Below are positions 8,482 to 17,354 of a stretch of 64,000 nt of DNA, in pieces. Numbering within the stretch: position 1 is the first letter of the stretch; the number at the start of each line of letters is the position of its first letter. The stretch spans positions 372,001 to 436,000 of the forward strand of contig NZ_CANLYL010000001.1 in assembly GCF_947495275.1 (NCBI RefSeq), in the 5' to 3' direction. The notes under the pieces are model-generated. The model did no database searches and was not told the DNA's origin. It saw nothing but the letters and a program-made list of their open reading frames with translations. This stretch comes from an uncultured Roseobacter sp. GTDB lineage: Bacteria > Pseudomonadota > Alphaproteobacteria > Rhodobacterales > Rhodobacteraceae. The translations under genes and the position numbers were made by a program.

Positions 8482-9411
8482 ATGCCGGACACGGCGTTTG
8501 ATTTTGAATCGTCGCTCAAAGATATGAGCAAACAGGAGTGGATCTCCGAGGTCACCGAGCTGGTCGGCGAACACGGCTACCTCACACCATTGGGACGCCG
8601 CCATACTGCAACATTCGTTGAAAACAGCGCGACACTTCTTGTCTCTTTTGAGACCCATCAAGGCATCGAAACCCTTTCGCCCCATGGGCACCCTTTGGGG
8701 TGGCATATGGTCAAGGCGCACGGCTGGTCACATTTGAGCATTATCAGTGACGGCGATACCTGGTTTCGCGATCCGGCTGTTTATGCCCATTTTGACCAAT
8801 TGGTAGATGATGGCTTTTTCGACGCCTTCGATACGGTTCTGTTTTATGGTGCGGGACCCTGCGGATACGCCGCCGCCGCTTTTTCGGTTGCAGCCCCCGG
8901 GGCCAAGGTGCTTGCGATCCAACCGCAGGCCACGCTGGATCCGCGCGTAGCCGAATGGGACAAACGTTTCGTGGAGATGCGGCGCACCGATTTCACGCAG
9001 CGCTATGGCTATGCACCTGACATGCTGGACGCCGCGTCGGAAACCTTCATTCTGTACGACCCCGCAGAGGCCGAAGACGCGATGCACGCAGCCCTATACA
9101 CGCGACCCGGCGTCACAAAACTGCGCCTGCCGCATATGGGTGCAGCACTTCAGACCGACCTGTTGCAGCTTGAGGTTCTGTTTCCGCTGATGAAAGCAGC
9201 GGCGGACGGCAACCTCACTCCGCTCTTCTTTGCGAGACTGGCCCGGGCACGTCGCGTTCATCTGCCCTATTTGCGCAAACTGCTCGCGCGTTTGGAACAG
9301 GACGAGCGCTCGGCGCTGATCGCAGCTCTTTGCCACAATGTCACCCAACGCATGCGCGCGCCCCGATTTGAAAGCCGGTTAAAACAGATCAGGGGTCGGG
9401 TCACAGACTGA
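8482..9411 (+). CDS. Conserved roseobacter protein with hydrolase-like GxCGYAAAA motif, function unknown
   Basis: This 309-residue protein belongs to a family I recognise from roseobacters, often labelled phosphoadenosine phosphosulfate reductase. The sequence does not support that label: I see no PAPS-binding loop and no C-terminal ECGLH motif. The notable motif is FYGAGPCGYAAAAFS (121-135), which resembles the nucleophile-elbow region of alpha/beta hydrolases with Cys in the usual Ser position. ATG 8482 has a GAGG ribosome site 9 bp upstream and is preferred to TTG 8467. It follows the glycosyltransferase by 105 bp. Confidence 0.7.
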   Translation: MPDTAFDFESSLKDMSKQEWISEVTELVGEHGYLTPLGRRHTATFVENSATLLVSFETHQGIETLSPHGHPLGWHMVKAHGWSHLSIISDGDTWFRDPAVYAHFDQLVDDGFFDAFDTVLFYGAGPCGYAAAAFSVAAPGAKVLAIQPQATLDPRVAEWDKRFVEMRRTDFTQRYGYAPDMLDAASETFILYDPAEAEDAMHAALYTRPGVTKLRLPHMGAALQTDLLQLEVLFPLMKAAADGNLTPLFFARLARARRVHLPYLRKLLARLEQDERSALIAALCHNVTQRMRAPRFESRLKQIRGRVTD

Positions 9412-9449
9412 CGCTGGAACAACGGCAAATCCTGTGCTAGCGCAGGCGC

Positions 9450-10484
9450 ATGAGCCAGACCATCACGCTTCGCCGCCCCGACGATTGGCATCTGCATCTG
9501 CGCGACGGCGCGATGCTCAAAGCCGTTCTGCCTGAAACCACCGCGCATTTTGCCCGGGCGATCATCATGCCCAATCTGGTGCCGCCAGTGGTCACCAGTG
9601 ATCAGGCACAGGCCTATCGCGAACGTATTCTGAATGCGCTGCCCCAGGGGGCGGATTTTGAGCCTTTGATGACGCTCTACCTGACCGAAGACACCGATCC
9701 TGCGGATGTGGCGGCGGCACATGCTTCCGGCCTCATTCATGCGGTGAAGCTTTACCCCGCCGGGGCCACGACGAATTCCGCCAGCGGTGTCGCTAATTTT
9801 GACAAGGTCCGAGCCGTTCTGGAAAAGATGGCGGAGATCGGCCTGCCGCTCTGCGTGCATGGCGAGGTTACGGATGCAGAGATCGACATCTTTGACCGGG
9901 AAGCCGTCTTCATTGACCGTGTGCTCGACCCGATCCGCCGCGCGACGCCCGGCCTGCGCGTGGTCATGGAGCATATCACGACCCGCAATGCGGTCGATTA
10001 TGCCAGCGCACAGGATGACACACTGGGTGCGACGATCACGACGCATCACCTGGTGATCAATCGCAACCACATTCTGGCCGGGGGCATCAAGCCGCACTAT
10101 TATTGCCTGCCCGTGGCCAAGCGCGAAGAGCATCGGCTCGCCCTGCGCGCAGCGGCCACTTCCGGGGACAACCGCTTTTTCCTGGGCACCGATTCCGCGC
10201 CGCATACGGATGCCAATAAGCTCCTGCCCTGCGGCTGCGCGGGATGTTTCACCGCGCCCAACACCCTGTCGATCCTCGCGCAGGTTTTCGAAGAAGACGG
10301 GGCGCTGGACCGGCTTGAACGCTTCACGTCTCTGAACGGTCCGGCCTTTTACGGGCTCCTCCCGAATGATGCGACCATAACGCTGGAAAAATCCGGCGCG
10401 TCTTATCCCGATCATATCGCCACAGAAGACGGGCCCGTGACGATCTTTGATCCGGGCTTCGATCTGCATTGGAAAGTGCTGTGA
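9450..10484 (+). CDS. pyrC: Dihydroorotase, class II type
   Basis: Dihydroorotase interconverts carbamoyl-aspartate and dihydroorotate, step 3 of de novo pyrimidine synthesis. The 344 residues match E. coli-type PyrC. The metal-binding HLHLRDG (14-20) is present, as are the carbamylated-lysine block [14 protein letters not shown] and the GTDSAPH block with a metal-binding Asp. pyrE follows 58 bp downstream on the same strand, giving two consecutive pyrimidine genes, although PyrC and PyrE are not consecutive steps. Confidence 0.97.
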   Translation: MSQTITLRRPDDWHLHLRDGAMLKAVLPETTAHFARAIIMPNLVPPVVTSDQAQAYRERILNALPQGADFEPLMTLYLTEDTDPADVAAAHASGLIHAVKLYPAGATTNSASGVANFDKVRAVLEKMAEIGLPLCVHGEVTDAEIDIFDREAVFIDRVLDPIRRATPGLRVVMEHITTRNAVDYASAQDDTLGATITTHHLVINRNHILAGGIKPHYYCLPVAKREEHRLALRAAATSGDNRFFLGTDSAPHTDANKLLPCGCAGCFTAPNTLSILAQVFEEDGALDRLERFTSLNGPAFYGLLPNDATITLEKSGASYPDHIATEDGPVTIFDPGFDLHWKVL

Positions 10485-10542
10485 AGGCCCGGACACCGCA
10501 CGTGACACTCATGTTCCACCATCCACAAGTCAGGAAACCCCA

Positions 10543-11223
10543 ATGATCCCAAGCAGCTACCCTGATCCTTCCGAAATCGCACGCCTGACAGCGCGGATGC
10601 TGCTCGAAATCAAGGCGGTGCATTTCAACGCCGCGGATCCCTTCATTCTCGCCTCCGGCCTGCCCAGCCCCACGTACATTGATTGCCGCAAACTGATCAG
10701 CCACCCGCGCATCCGCTCGACGCTGATGGATTTCCTGACAGCCACCGTCATGCGCAACGCCGGGTTTGAAGCTTTTGACAATATAGCAGGCGGTGAAACT
10801 GCGGGCATTCCCTTCGCCGCGCTGGTTGCTGAACGCATGGGCCTGCCCATGACCTACGTGCGCAAAAAACCCAAAGGCTACGGCCGCAATGCGCGTATCG
10901 AAGGTGACATGCATGAGGGCCAGCGCGTGTTGCTGGTGGAAGACCTGACCACGGATGGCGGCTCCAAACTCTCCTTCGTGGATGCGATTCGCGAAACCGG
11001 GGCCAGTTGTAGCCACACCGCGGTGATTTTTTACTACGGAATTTTCCCGGAGACGGAGAAAACACTTGGAGATCATGGTGTTCAGCTGCATTCGCTGTGC
11101 ACCTGGTGGGATGTGCTCGCCGAAGCCAAGGCGCAAGGTGTGTTTGACGCGACAACGTTGGGTGAAGTAGAAGCTTTCCTGAATAACCCGCGTGTATGGC
11201 AGGACGCGCGCAAAAATACCTAA
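10543..11223 (+). CDS. pyrE: Orotate phosphoribosyltransferase
   Basis: PyrE joins orotate and PRPP to give orotidine 5'-phosphate. The 226-residue protein has the PRPP-binding loop [14 protein letters not shown] (129-142) and the catalytic-loop stretch [17 protein letters not shown] (105-121). ATG 10543 was chosen because an upstream start at 10447 would overlap pyrC and add residues with no family similarity. It lies between pyrC and dnaB. Confidence 0.96.
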   Translation: MIPSSYPDPSEIARLTARMLLEIKAVHFNAADPFILASGLPSPTYIDCRKLISHPRIRSTLMDFLTATVMRNAGFEAFDNIAGGETAGIPFAALVAERMGLPMTYVRKKPKGYGRNARIEGDMHEGQRVLLVEDLTTDGGSKLSFVDAIRETGASCSHTAVIFYYGIFPETEKTLGDHGVQLHSLCTWWDVLAEAKAQGVFDATTLGEVEAFLNNPRVWQDARKNT

Positions 11224-11282
11224 ATTCTCTCTACATCTTGTTATCTTCGTGCATGAAGCGTCAGCATGCTGTAGTCTTAGCA

Positions 11283-11291
11283 TTATCCACA
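11283..11291 (+). promoter_or_regulatory. Perfect DnaA box TTATCCACA upstream of dnaB
   Basis: The nonamer TTATCCACA equals the strong DnaA-box consensus and lies 79 bp before the dnaB start. Only one perfect copy is seen here, so this is not an origin. A role of DnaA in dnaB expression is inference; one perfect 9-mer on either strand is expected by chance about once per 130 kb. Confidence 0.45.
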
Positions 11292-11314
11292 AGTTGTCCA
11301 GAAAAACATACAAT
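11286..11314 (+). promoter_or_regulatory. Possible dnaB promoter
   Basis: A good -10 hexamer TACAAT (11309-11314) has, 17 bp upstream, TCCACA (11286-11291) as a weak -35 that overlaps the DnaA box. If this is the promoter, DnaA bound to its box would sit on the -35 element. Confidence 0.3.
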
Positions 11315-11369
11315 TTGCCTCTGGTGAAACGGACAAGCTAAGACACAGCCGGGACAAGGTGAGACAGGC

Positions 11370-12863
11370 ATGAACGAAATCGCAGCATTCAATCCGACCG
11401 GCGTCGATGTGCAGTCGCCCGAGTCGATGCCGCATTCCATCGAGGCTGAGCAACAGCTTCTGGGTGCGATTCTGACCAACAATGACATCTATGACCGGGT
11501 GGCCTCGATCATCGGTCCGAAACATTTCTACGACCCTGTACATGCGCGCATTTTCGAGATTGCAGCGGCGCGGATTGCCAAAAACAACCTGGCCTCGCCG
11601 GTCACCCTCAAAGCCTTCATGGAGGACGATGAAGGGCTGAAAGAACTGGGCGGTCCGGCCTATCTCGCCCGTCTTGCCGGGGCGGCCATTTCCGCCTTTG
11701 CGGTGCGCGATTATGCCCAGATGATCTATGACCTTGCGGTACGCCGCGACCTGATCCAGCTTGGCCGCGAAATCTCCGACAAGGCGGCCACGGTTGATGT
11801 CGCCTCCGAGCCGCGCGAACAGATCGTGGAGGCGGAACAGGCGCTCTACAAATTGGCCGAACAAGGGCAAGTCGAGAGCGGATTTCAAAGCTTTCTCAAG
11901 GCAGTAACGGACGCTGTTAATGTCGCCAATGCGGCCTATCAGCGCGAAGGTGGGCTTGCGGGTGTCTCCACCGGATTGATCGACATGGACAAAAAGCTGG
12001 GCGGATTGCACCGCTCTGACCTTTTGATCCTCGCCGGTCGGCCTTCCATGGGCAAAACCTCGCTGGCCACCAACATCGCCTTTAACGTCGCCAAAGCCTA
12101 CAAACGCGGCCAACTGCCCGATGGTACCGAAGGCGCCATCGACGGTGGCGTTGTGGGCTTTTATTCGCTTGAAATGAGTGCCGAGCAGCTCGCCGCGCGG
12201 ATTCTGTCAGAAGCAGCAGAAGTGCCATCAGAACAGATCCGTCGCGGCGATATGACCGAAGGCGAATTCCGCCGCTTTGTGGATGCGGCCAAAGCACTCG
12301 AAGCCTGCCCGCTTTATATTGACGACACCCCAGCGCTGCCGATCTCGCAGCTTGCCGCCCGTGCCCGGCGCCTCAAGCGCACCTACGGGCTTGATGTGCT
12401 GATCGTGGATTACCTGCAACTGGTGCGTGGCACCGGAAAATCGGAAAATCGTGTAAACGAGATCTCCGAGATCACCATGGGCCTTAAGGCCATTGCCAAG
12501 GAGTTGGACATCCCGGTGATTGCCCTGTCACAGCTCTCCCGTCAGGTCGAGAACCGTGAAGATAAGCGCCCGCAACTCAGTGACTTGCGCGAATCCGGCT
12601 CAATTGAGCAGGACGCGGATGTGGTGATGTTCGTATTCCGCGAAGAGTACTACAAGGAACGCGAAAAACCCGGTGATCATGATCTGGAGGCCATGGCGAA
12701 GTGGCAAGAAGAGATGGAACGCCTGCATGGGCGCGCCGAGGTTGTGATCGGCAAGCAGCGTCACGGCCCCATTGGCACCGTTGAGCTGAGCTTTGAGGGG
12801 CGTTTCACCCGGTTCGGCAATCTCGTGCAGCCCTGGCAGCAGGGTGGTGACCGGGAGTTCTGA
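11370..12863 (+). CDS. dnaB: Replicative DNA helicase
   Basis: DnaB is the hexameric helicase that unwinds the fork and recruits primase. The 497 residues give the N-terminal DnaB collar domain (about 20-125), a linker, and the RecA-like C-terminal motor with Walker A AGRPSMGKT (222-230), Walker B VLIVDYLQL and the SQLSRQVE/RKRPQLSDLRESG-type sensor region. ATG 11370 is preceded by AGGTGAGAC. The upstream gap holds a perfect DnaA box. Confidence 0.97.
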   Translation: MNEIAAFNPTGVDVQSPESMPHSIEAEQQLLGAILTNNDIYDRVASIIGPKHFYDPVHARIFEIAAARIAKNNLASPVTLKAFMEDDEGLKELGGPAYLARLAGAAISAFAVRDYAQMIYDLAVRRDLIQLGREISDKAATVDVASEPREQIVEAEQALYKLAEQGQVESGFQSFLKAVTDAVNVANAAYQREGGLAGVSTGLIDMDKKLGGLHRSDLLILAGRPSMGKTSLATNIAFNVAKAYKRGQLPDGTEGAIDGGVVGFYSLEMSAEQLAARILSEAAEVPSEQIRRGDMTEGEFRRFVDAAKALEACPLYIDDTPALPISQLAARARRLKRTYGLDVLIVDYLQLVRGTGKSENRVNEISEITMGLKAIAKELDIPVIALSQLSRQVENREDKRPQLSDLRESGSIEQDADVVMFVFREEYYKEREKPGDHDLEAMAKWQEEMERLHGRAEVVIGKQRHGPIGTVELSFEGRFTRFGNLVQPWQQGGDREF

Positions 12864-12883
12864 TCGGAATTGTGATTGGACAG

Positions 12884-12904
12884 CAGCGCCCGTTTCTGGC
12901 GCTG
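12884..12904. repeat. Stem-loop between dnaB and the DUF1194 gene
   Basis: CAGCGCC (12884-12890) pairs perfectly with GGCGCTG (12898-12904) around a 7-nt loop. It starts 21 bp after the dnaB stop and ends 7 bp before the next start codon. There is no T-run, so it is not a classical terminator; it may stabilise the mRNA end or limit translation of the next gene. Confidence 0.35.
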
Positions 12905-12911
12905 TGGTGCC

Positions 12912-13703
12912 ATGCGGTTCATCCTCGCCTGTCTTTGCTTTTTCATCCCCGTGGCATCGTTCGCGGACGACCTTGAGGTCGACGTTGAATTGTTTCTGGC
13001 CGTCGATGTCTCCCGTTCCATGTCACCTGCCGAGCTGGAGATTCAGCGACGCGGCTATGCGGAGGCGCTGACCAGCCGTCAGGTTCTGCAGGCCATTGAA
13101 AGCGGGCTGCTGGGGCGCGTTGCAATCACCTATGTGGAATGGGCCGGCGAATATTCTCAGCGTGTGATCGTGCCCTGGACCTTGCTGCAATCACCTCAAG
13201 AGGCGCAGGCGATCGCGCATCAGATCACGGCGCGATTTGATGAGGGGTTGCGGCGCACCTCGATTTCCGGCGCGCTGATCTATGCTGCGGGCGATTTTGA
13301 GGGCAACGGGTTCTCGGGGTTGCGCCGCGTCATTGATATCTCCGGCGATGGCCCCAACAACCAGGGTCGCCCGGTCGAGCGCGCGCGAGATGCAGCCCTT
13401 GGGCAAGGCTTTGTGATCAATGGCTTACCCCTGATGACCCAGGATGCGCTCAGCGAGCTTTGGGGCATTCCCGATCTCGACATCTACTACCGCAACTGCG
13501 TCATCGGAGGCCCCGGCGCTTTTGTCATCCCGGTGCTGGCCTGGGACCAGTTCGCCGCAGCGGTCAAACGCAAACTGGTTCTGGAAATTGCTGGTCTTGA
13601 GCCGCGTCTCATTCAGGCGCAATTCACCCCTGCCGAACCCTATGACTGTTTGATCGGCGAAAAGATGTGGGAGCAGAACCGCGCCTATTTCGATATTCCC
13701 TGA
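12912..13703 (+). CDS. DUF1194 protein, exported VWA-like
   Basis: This is a 263-residue protein with an N-terminal signal peptide (MRFILACLCFFIPVASFADD, cleavage near residue 18). A DUF1194/VWA-type domain follows, opening with FLAVDVSRSMS (29-38), a likely metal-ion-dependent site. DUF1194 proteins are common in Rhodobacterales and of unknown function, probably periplasmic. I preferred ATG 12912 because it places the signal peptide at the very N-terminus; TTG 12876 is possible. No clear Shine-Dalgarno is seen and a stem-loop lies just upstream. Confidence 0.85.
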   Translation: MRFILACLCFFIPVASFADDLEVDVELFLAVDVSRSMSPAELEIQRRGYAEALTSRQVLQAIESGLLGRVAITYVEWAGEYSQRVIVPWTLLQSPQEAQAIAHQITARFDEGLRRTSISGALIYAAGDFEGNGFSGLRRVIDISGDGPNNQGRPVERARDAALGQGFVINGLPLMTQDALSELWGIPDLDIYYRNCVIGGPGAFVIPVLAWDQFAAAVKRKLVLEIAGLEPRLIQAQFTPAEPYDCLIGEKMWEQNRAYFDIP

Positions 13704-13798
13704 CCCCTAATCCGCGCCCCGCCCCCGCCCCGGGACCGAACCCCGTCTGAGGTTCATTTTCCGCTTGACCCCCCGCACATCCCTGTCAAAACCCGGCC

Positions 13799-14830
13799 AT
13801 GGCCACGGGAACCTTAAAAATCGACCTTTCAGCGCTTGCGTCGAACTGGCGCGATCTGAGTGCCATGGCCAGCGGCAAGGCTGGTGCGGTAGTAAAGGCC
13901 GATGCCTACGGGCTGGGTCTGGCGCAGGTTTCCAAGACGCTGGCGCGGGCCGGTGCGCGGGAATTCTTTGTTGCCGTGGCCGAAGAAGGGGCCGCGTTAC
14001 GCCAGATTTTGGGCAAAGGGCCGCGGATCAATGTATTTTCCGGCCATATGGCAGGGGACACAAAACTGGTCCGCGATGCCAATCTGACGCCCATGTTGAA
14101 TTCAATTGACCAGATGCTGCGGCATGTGGAAGCCCTGCCCGGCCATCCCTTTGGCATTCAGCTTGATACCGGCATGAACCGGTTAGGCATGGAAGAGGCG
14201 GAATGGGCCGCGCTGCGCGATCTGGCCCTGGCGCAAAAACCCACTCTGATCATGTCGCACCTTGCCTGTGCCGATGCGCCCGATCACGCGATGAACGCAC
14301 GGCAGTTACAGGTTTTCACCCAGATGACGGCGGGCCTTGAGGTGCCGCGCTCGCTCGCGGCGACCGGCGGTATTCTTCTGGGCTCCGATTATCATTTTGA
14401 CATGATACGCCCGGGCATTGGCCTTTATGGGGGAATGCCCTTCGTCGATGCGCGTCCCGTGGTGACGCTGGACATTCCCGTGATCCAGATCCGCGATGTC
14501 GCGGTAGGTGAAACAGTGGGGTACTCAAACACTTGGGTGGCACGCGGGCCATCGCGGATTGCGACCATTTCGGCAGGCTACGCTGACGGTATCATCCGCG
14601 CGATGGGACCAAATGCACAGTTGCACACCGGCAGCTCCGCTGTTCCGGTGGTGGGGCGCATTTCCATGGACATGATTGGCGTTGATGTCACCGGTCTGGC
14701 GCAGGAACCCGAACATCTGGAATTGATCGGCCCGCATCAATCGGTGGACACTGTCGCCGGATTTGCCGATACAATAGGCTATGAAATTCTGACCTCACTG
14801 GGAGCGCGTTACAACCGCGTCTACATTTGA
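13799..14830 (+). CDS. alr: Alanine racemase
   Basis: Alr is a PLP enzyme that makes D-alanine for peptidoglycan. The 343-residue protein shows the cofactor lysine in [10 protein letters not shown] (Lys33) and the catalytic tyrosine block SAGYADGI (about 260). It is the first gene of a tightly packed run: its TGA overlaps the TTG start of mlaE (14827). Co-transcription of a wall-precursor gene with a lipid transporter pair fits envelope maintenance. Confidence 0.95.
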   Translation: MATGTLKIDLSALASNWRDLSAMASGKAGAVVKADAYGLGLAQVSKTLARAGAREFFVAVAEEGAALRQILGKGPRINVFSGHMAGDTKLVRDANLTPMLNSIDQMLRHVEALPGHPFGIQLDTGMNRLGMEEAEWAALRDLALAQKPTLIMSHLACADAPDHAMNARQLQVFTQMTAGLEVPRSLAATGGILLGSDYHFDMIRPGIGLYGGMPFVDARPVVTLDIPVIQIRDVAVGETVGYSNTWVARGPSRIATISAGYADGIIRAMGPNAQLHTGSSAVPVVGRISMDMIGVDVTGLAQEPEHLELIGPHQSVDTVAGFADTIGYEILTSLGARYNRVYI

Positions 14831-15603
14831 CCAATCCGCTCGCTCTCATAGGACGCACGGTGCTTTCCGTGCTGGCCACCATCGGCCGCATCGCGATTTT
14901 TGGCATCGACGCGATCAGCCACATGCTGCGCCCGCCCTTCTATGGTCGCGAGTTCCTGTCCGCGCTGCTGAACATCGGCTGGCTGTCGCTGCCGGTGGTG
15001 GGGCTGACTGCCGTGTTTACCGGTGGCGCGCTGGCCTTGCAGATTTATGCAGGCGGCTCGCGTTTCAATGCCGAAGCGGTGGTGCCGCAGATTGTTGCCG
15101 TGGGCATGGTGCGCGAACTTGGTCCGGTTCTGGTGGGACTGATGATTGCGGCGCGCGTGACCTCTTCCATTGCCGCTGAAATCGCCACGATGAAGGTCAC
15201 CGAACAGATCGACGCGCTGGTGACGCTTTCCACGCATCCAATGAAATACCTCACCGTGCCGCGGGTGCTGGCGGCGGTGCTGGTTGTGCCTTTGCTGGTG
15301 GGCGTCGGCGATATCATCGGAGTATTTGGTGGTTATGCGGTGGCGACAGGCACCCTGGGGTTCAACCCGGCAGGCTATATTCGCAACACGGTCAATTTCC
15401 TGGAGCCATTGGATGTCATTTCGTCGCTCACCAAAGGGGCGGTTTTCGGCTTTGCTGCCGCCACCATGGGCTGTTTTCACGGAATGAACTCAGGCCGGGG
15501 GGCCATGGGGGTCGGACGCGCCACCAAAAGCGCAGTTGAAGGGGCGGCAGTTCTGATCCTGGCCGCCAACTTCGTGCTGACCGGGGTGTTCTTCTCGCTA
15601 TGA
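14827..15603 (+). CDS. mlaE: MlaE-type ABC transporter permease
   Basis: This 258-residue membrane protein matches the MlaE permease family, which moves phospholipids between inner and outer membrane. It has an N-terminal amphipathic region, about five hydrophobic segments and the conserved [17 protein letters not shown] block. TTG 14827, overlapping the alr stop, is chosen because the family similarity begins at once and no ATG lies near. The next gene, mlaF, overlaps by 4 bp. No MlaD substrate-binding gene follows. Confidence 0.9.
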   Translation: MTNPLALIGRTVLSVLATIGRIAIFGIDAISHMLRPPFYGREFLSALLNIGWLSLPVVGLTAVFTGGALALQIYAGGSRFNAEAVVPQIVAVGMVRELGPVLVGLMIAARVTSSIAAEIATMKVTEQIDALVTLSTHPMKYLTVPRVLAAVLVVPLLVGVGDIIGVFGGYAVATGTLGFNPAGYIRNTVNFLEPLDVISSLTKGAVFGFAAATMGCFHGMNSGRGAMGVGRATKSAVEGAAVLILAANFVLTGVFFSL

Positions 15604-16346
15604 TCAAGATGGACAACATTCAAAAATCCTTCGGGTCCAACCACGTGCTGCGCGGACTTGATCTGGAGATCGAAAAAGGCTCCTCGATGGTGATCATCGG
15701 TGGCTCCGGCACAGGCAAATCCATTGCACTCAAGTGCATTCTGGGGCTGGTCAAACAGGACAGTGGAACCATCACGGTTGACGGCAAGGATGCAGCAGCA
15801 GGTGATCGCGATGCATTTTTGGCCCGTTTCGGGATGTTGTTTCAGGGCGGTGCGCTTTTCGACAGCCTGCCCGTCTGGCAGAATGTGGCGTTTCGTCTGC
15901 TGCGCGGCTCGCTTAAACGCCCGCGCGATGAAGCGCGCGAGATTGCCGTTGAAAAATTGCGCCGTGTGGGCCTGAAACCGGATGTGGCGGACCGCTTCCC
16001 GGCAGAGCTCTCTGGCGGCATGGCAAAACGTGTGGGTCTGGCGCGGGCCATCGCGGCAGAGCCCGAGATCATCTTTTTTGACGAGCCCACTACCGGGCTT
16101 GATCCGATCATGTCCGGCGTAATCAACGAGCTTATTCGCGAAATCGTAGTGGAAATGGGGGCGACGGCTATGACCATCACCCATGACATGACGTCGGTAC
16201 GCGCCATCGCCGACAACATTGCCATGCTGCACGACGGCATTATCCAGTGGACGGGCCCGGTCAGTCAGATGGATAACAGCGGTAACCCCTATCTTGACCA
16301 GTTCATTCAGGGCAAGGCGGACGGCCCAATCGAAGCCGTCCGCTGA
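15600..16346 (+). CDS. mlaF: MlaF-type ABC transporter ATPase
   Basis: The 248-residue ATPase energises the MlaE permease. It shows Walker A IGGSGTGKS (33-41), the ABC signature LSGGMAKRV, Walker B IIFFDEPTTGLD and the H-loop ITHDMTSV. The start ATGA overlaps the mlaE stop, implying translational coupling. The usual third partner mlaD is not next to it; the following gene is a coiled-coil membrane protein. Confidence 0.93.
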   Translation: MIKMDNIQKSFGSNHVLRGLDLEIEKGSSMVIIGGSGTGKSIALKCILGLVKQDSGTITVDGKDAAAGDRDAFLARFGMLFQGGALFDSLPVWQNVAFRLLRGSLKRPRDEAREIAVEKLRRVGLKPDVADRFPAELSGGMAKRVGLARAIAAEPEIIFFDEPTTGLDPIMSGVINELIREIVVEMGATAMTITHDMTSVRAIADNIAMLHDGIIQWTGPVSQMDNSGNPYLDQFIQGKADGPIEAVR

Positions 16347-16486
16347 AGTAATTGGCAACAATTCGACGGATTGTGGGGTACTTTAGGTGATCCGTGGACA
16401 ATTCACCCGGATGGGTTGAAACGTTCACCAAGATCTCCGATTTGGTCGAATTTTCAGAACTTTTGTGGTACATTGTCTTTATGGTG

Positions 16487-16500
16487 GGCGGATTTCCGCC
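16487..16500. repeat. Short palindrome before the coiled-coil membrane protein gene
   Basis: GGCGGA-TT-TCCGCC, perfect 6-bp arms, lies 30 bp before the TTG start at 16531. It could be an operator or a leader hairpin. No T-run follows. Confidence 0.3.
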
Positions 16501-16530
16501 GATGTTAATGATCTCAGGGAGTGTACCGTT

Positions 16531-17307
16531 TTGGAACAAATACGTCCCATTCTATTGAACACGCGGACAATTCTGCAGAGCTTTTCCGTTACGTTGATCG
16601 CTCTTGCGTCTATTGTTGTTATAACCTTTTCAGCGCTTGCGGCCTTTGGCGTCGTCCCGTGGCTTGAACTGCCGATACTGATCGACGGCACCTTGGTCGA
16701 AGATGCTGGTTTTTACGTCCAGTTGGGTGTGATGACCCTGTTATTGAGCTTGTGTTTTTTCGTGCCGACCAACCGGCGCATCATGCAGCTTGAAAGCGCT
16801 CATCACGGGTTTTCCCTGCGCATGGAGGACATTCAGCGCGCCTATGCGGCCGTACATGCAGCGGATCGCAAGGGCGTTTTCCAGGCATCTTCCGAATTTG
16901 ATGCGGTCAAGGAACGCATGCTGCATCTGCGCAACCATCCCGATCTGGGCAGCCTCGAACCTGACATTCTTGAGGTCGCCGCCCAGATGAGCCGTATCAG
17001 CCAGGATCTTGCTGAAACCTATTGCGATGAACGTATCGACCGGGCCCGTGATTTCCTGCGCCAGCGTCAGGCCGAGATCGAGACTTTTCAGGATCGGCTG
17101 GAGCATGCCAAAGCCTTGCACGCAGACATCCGACAATGGGCAAACCGCGTGGAAATGGATGAGGCTGTTGCTCAGTCCCAGTTGAACCGCCTGCTTGAAG
17201 GCCTCGCAGAGCTTTTACCGGAAATAGATATCGGCCCAAGCCCGCAGGCCTCCAAAAACCACAGGCAAAACGGCGTGATCAGGTTGTCGTCACTGGCTGC
17301 AGAATAG
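16531..17307 (+). CDS. Conserved membrane protein with coiled coil, function unknown
   Basis: This 258-residue protein has two hydrophobic segments, about residues 15-42 and 62-80. A long, charged, helical region (about 85-235) follows, rich in Glu, Arg and Gln and likely coiled coil. TTG 16531 is preceded by AGGGAG nine bases upstream, better than the in-frame start at 16465. Homologues in roseobacters sit at this place before radA and are sometimes labelled DNA repair protein; nothing in the sequence supports that label beyond position. Confidence 0.75.
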   Translation: MEQIRPILLNTRTILQSFSVTLIALASIVVITFSALAAFGVVPWLELPILIDGTLVEDAGFYVQLGVMTLLLSLCFFVPTNRRIMQLESAHHGFSLRMEDIQRAYAAVHAADRKGVFQASSEFDAVKERMLHLRNHPDLGSLEPDILEVAAQMSRISQDLAETYCDERIDRARDFLRQRQAEIETFQDRLEHAKALHADIRQWANRVEMDEAVAQSQLNRLLEGLAELLPEIDIGPSPQASKNHRQNGVIRLSSLAAE

Positions 17308-17354
17308 CGCGGATTATCCTTTGACCTTGCATGCCCTCTGGGGCATGAAGTGCC

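Noticed and set aside
9267-10508. Minus-strand open frame opposite pyrC
   Set aside because: Antisense shadow; pyrC is clearly the real gene with motifs and a proper start.
11283-11291. DnaA box considered as part of a replication origin
   Set aside because: Only a single perfect box, no AT-rich unwinding element or dnaA/parAB context.
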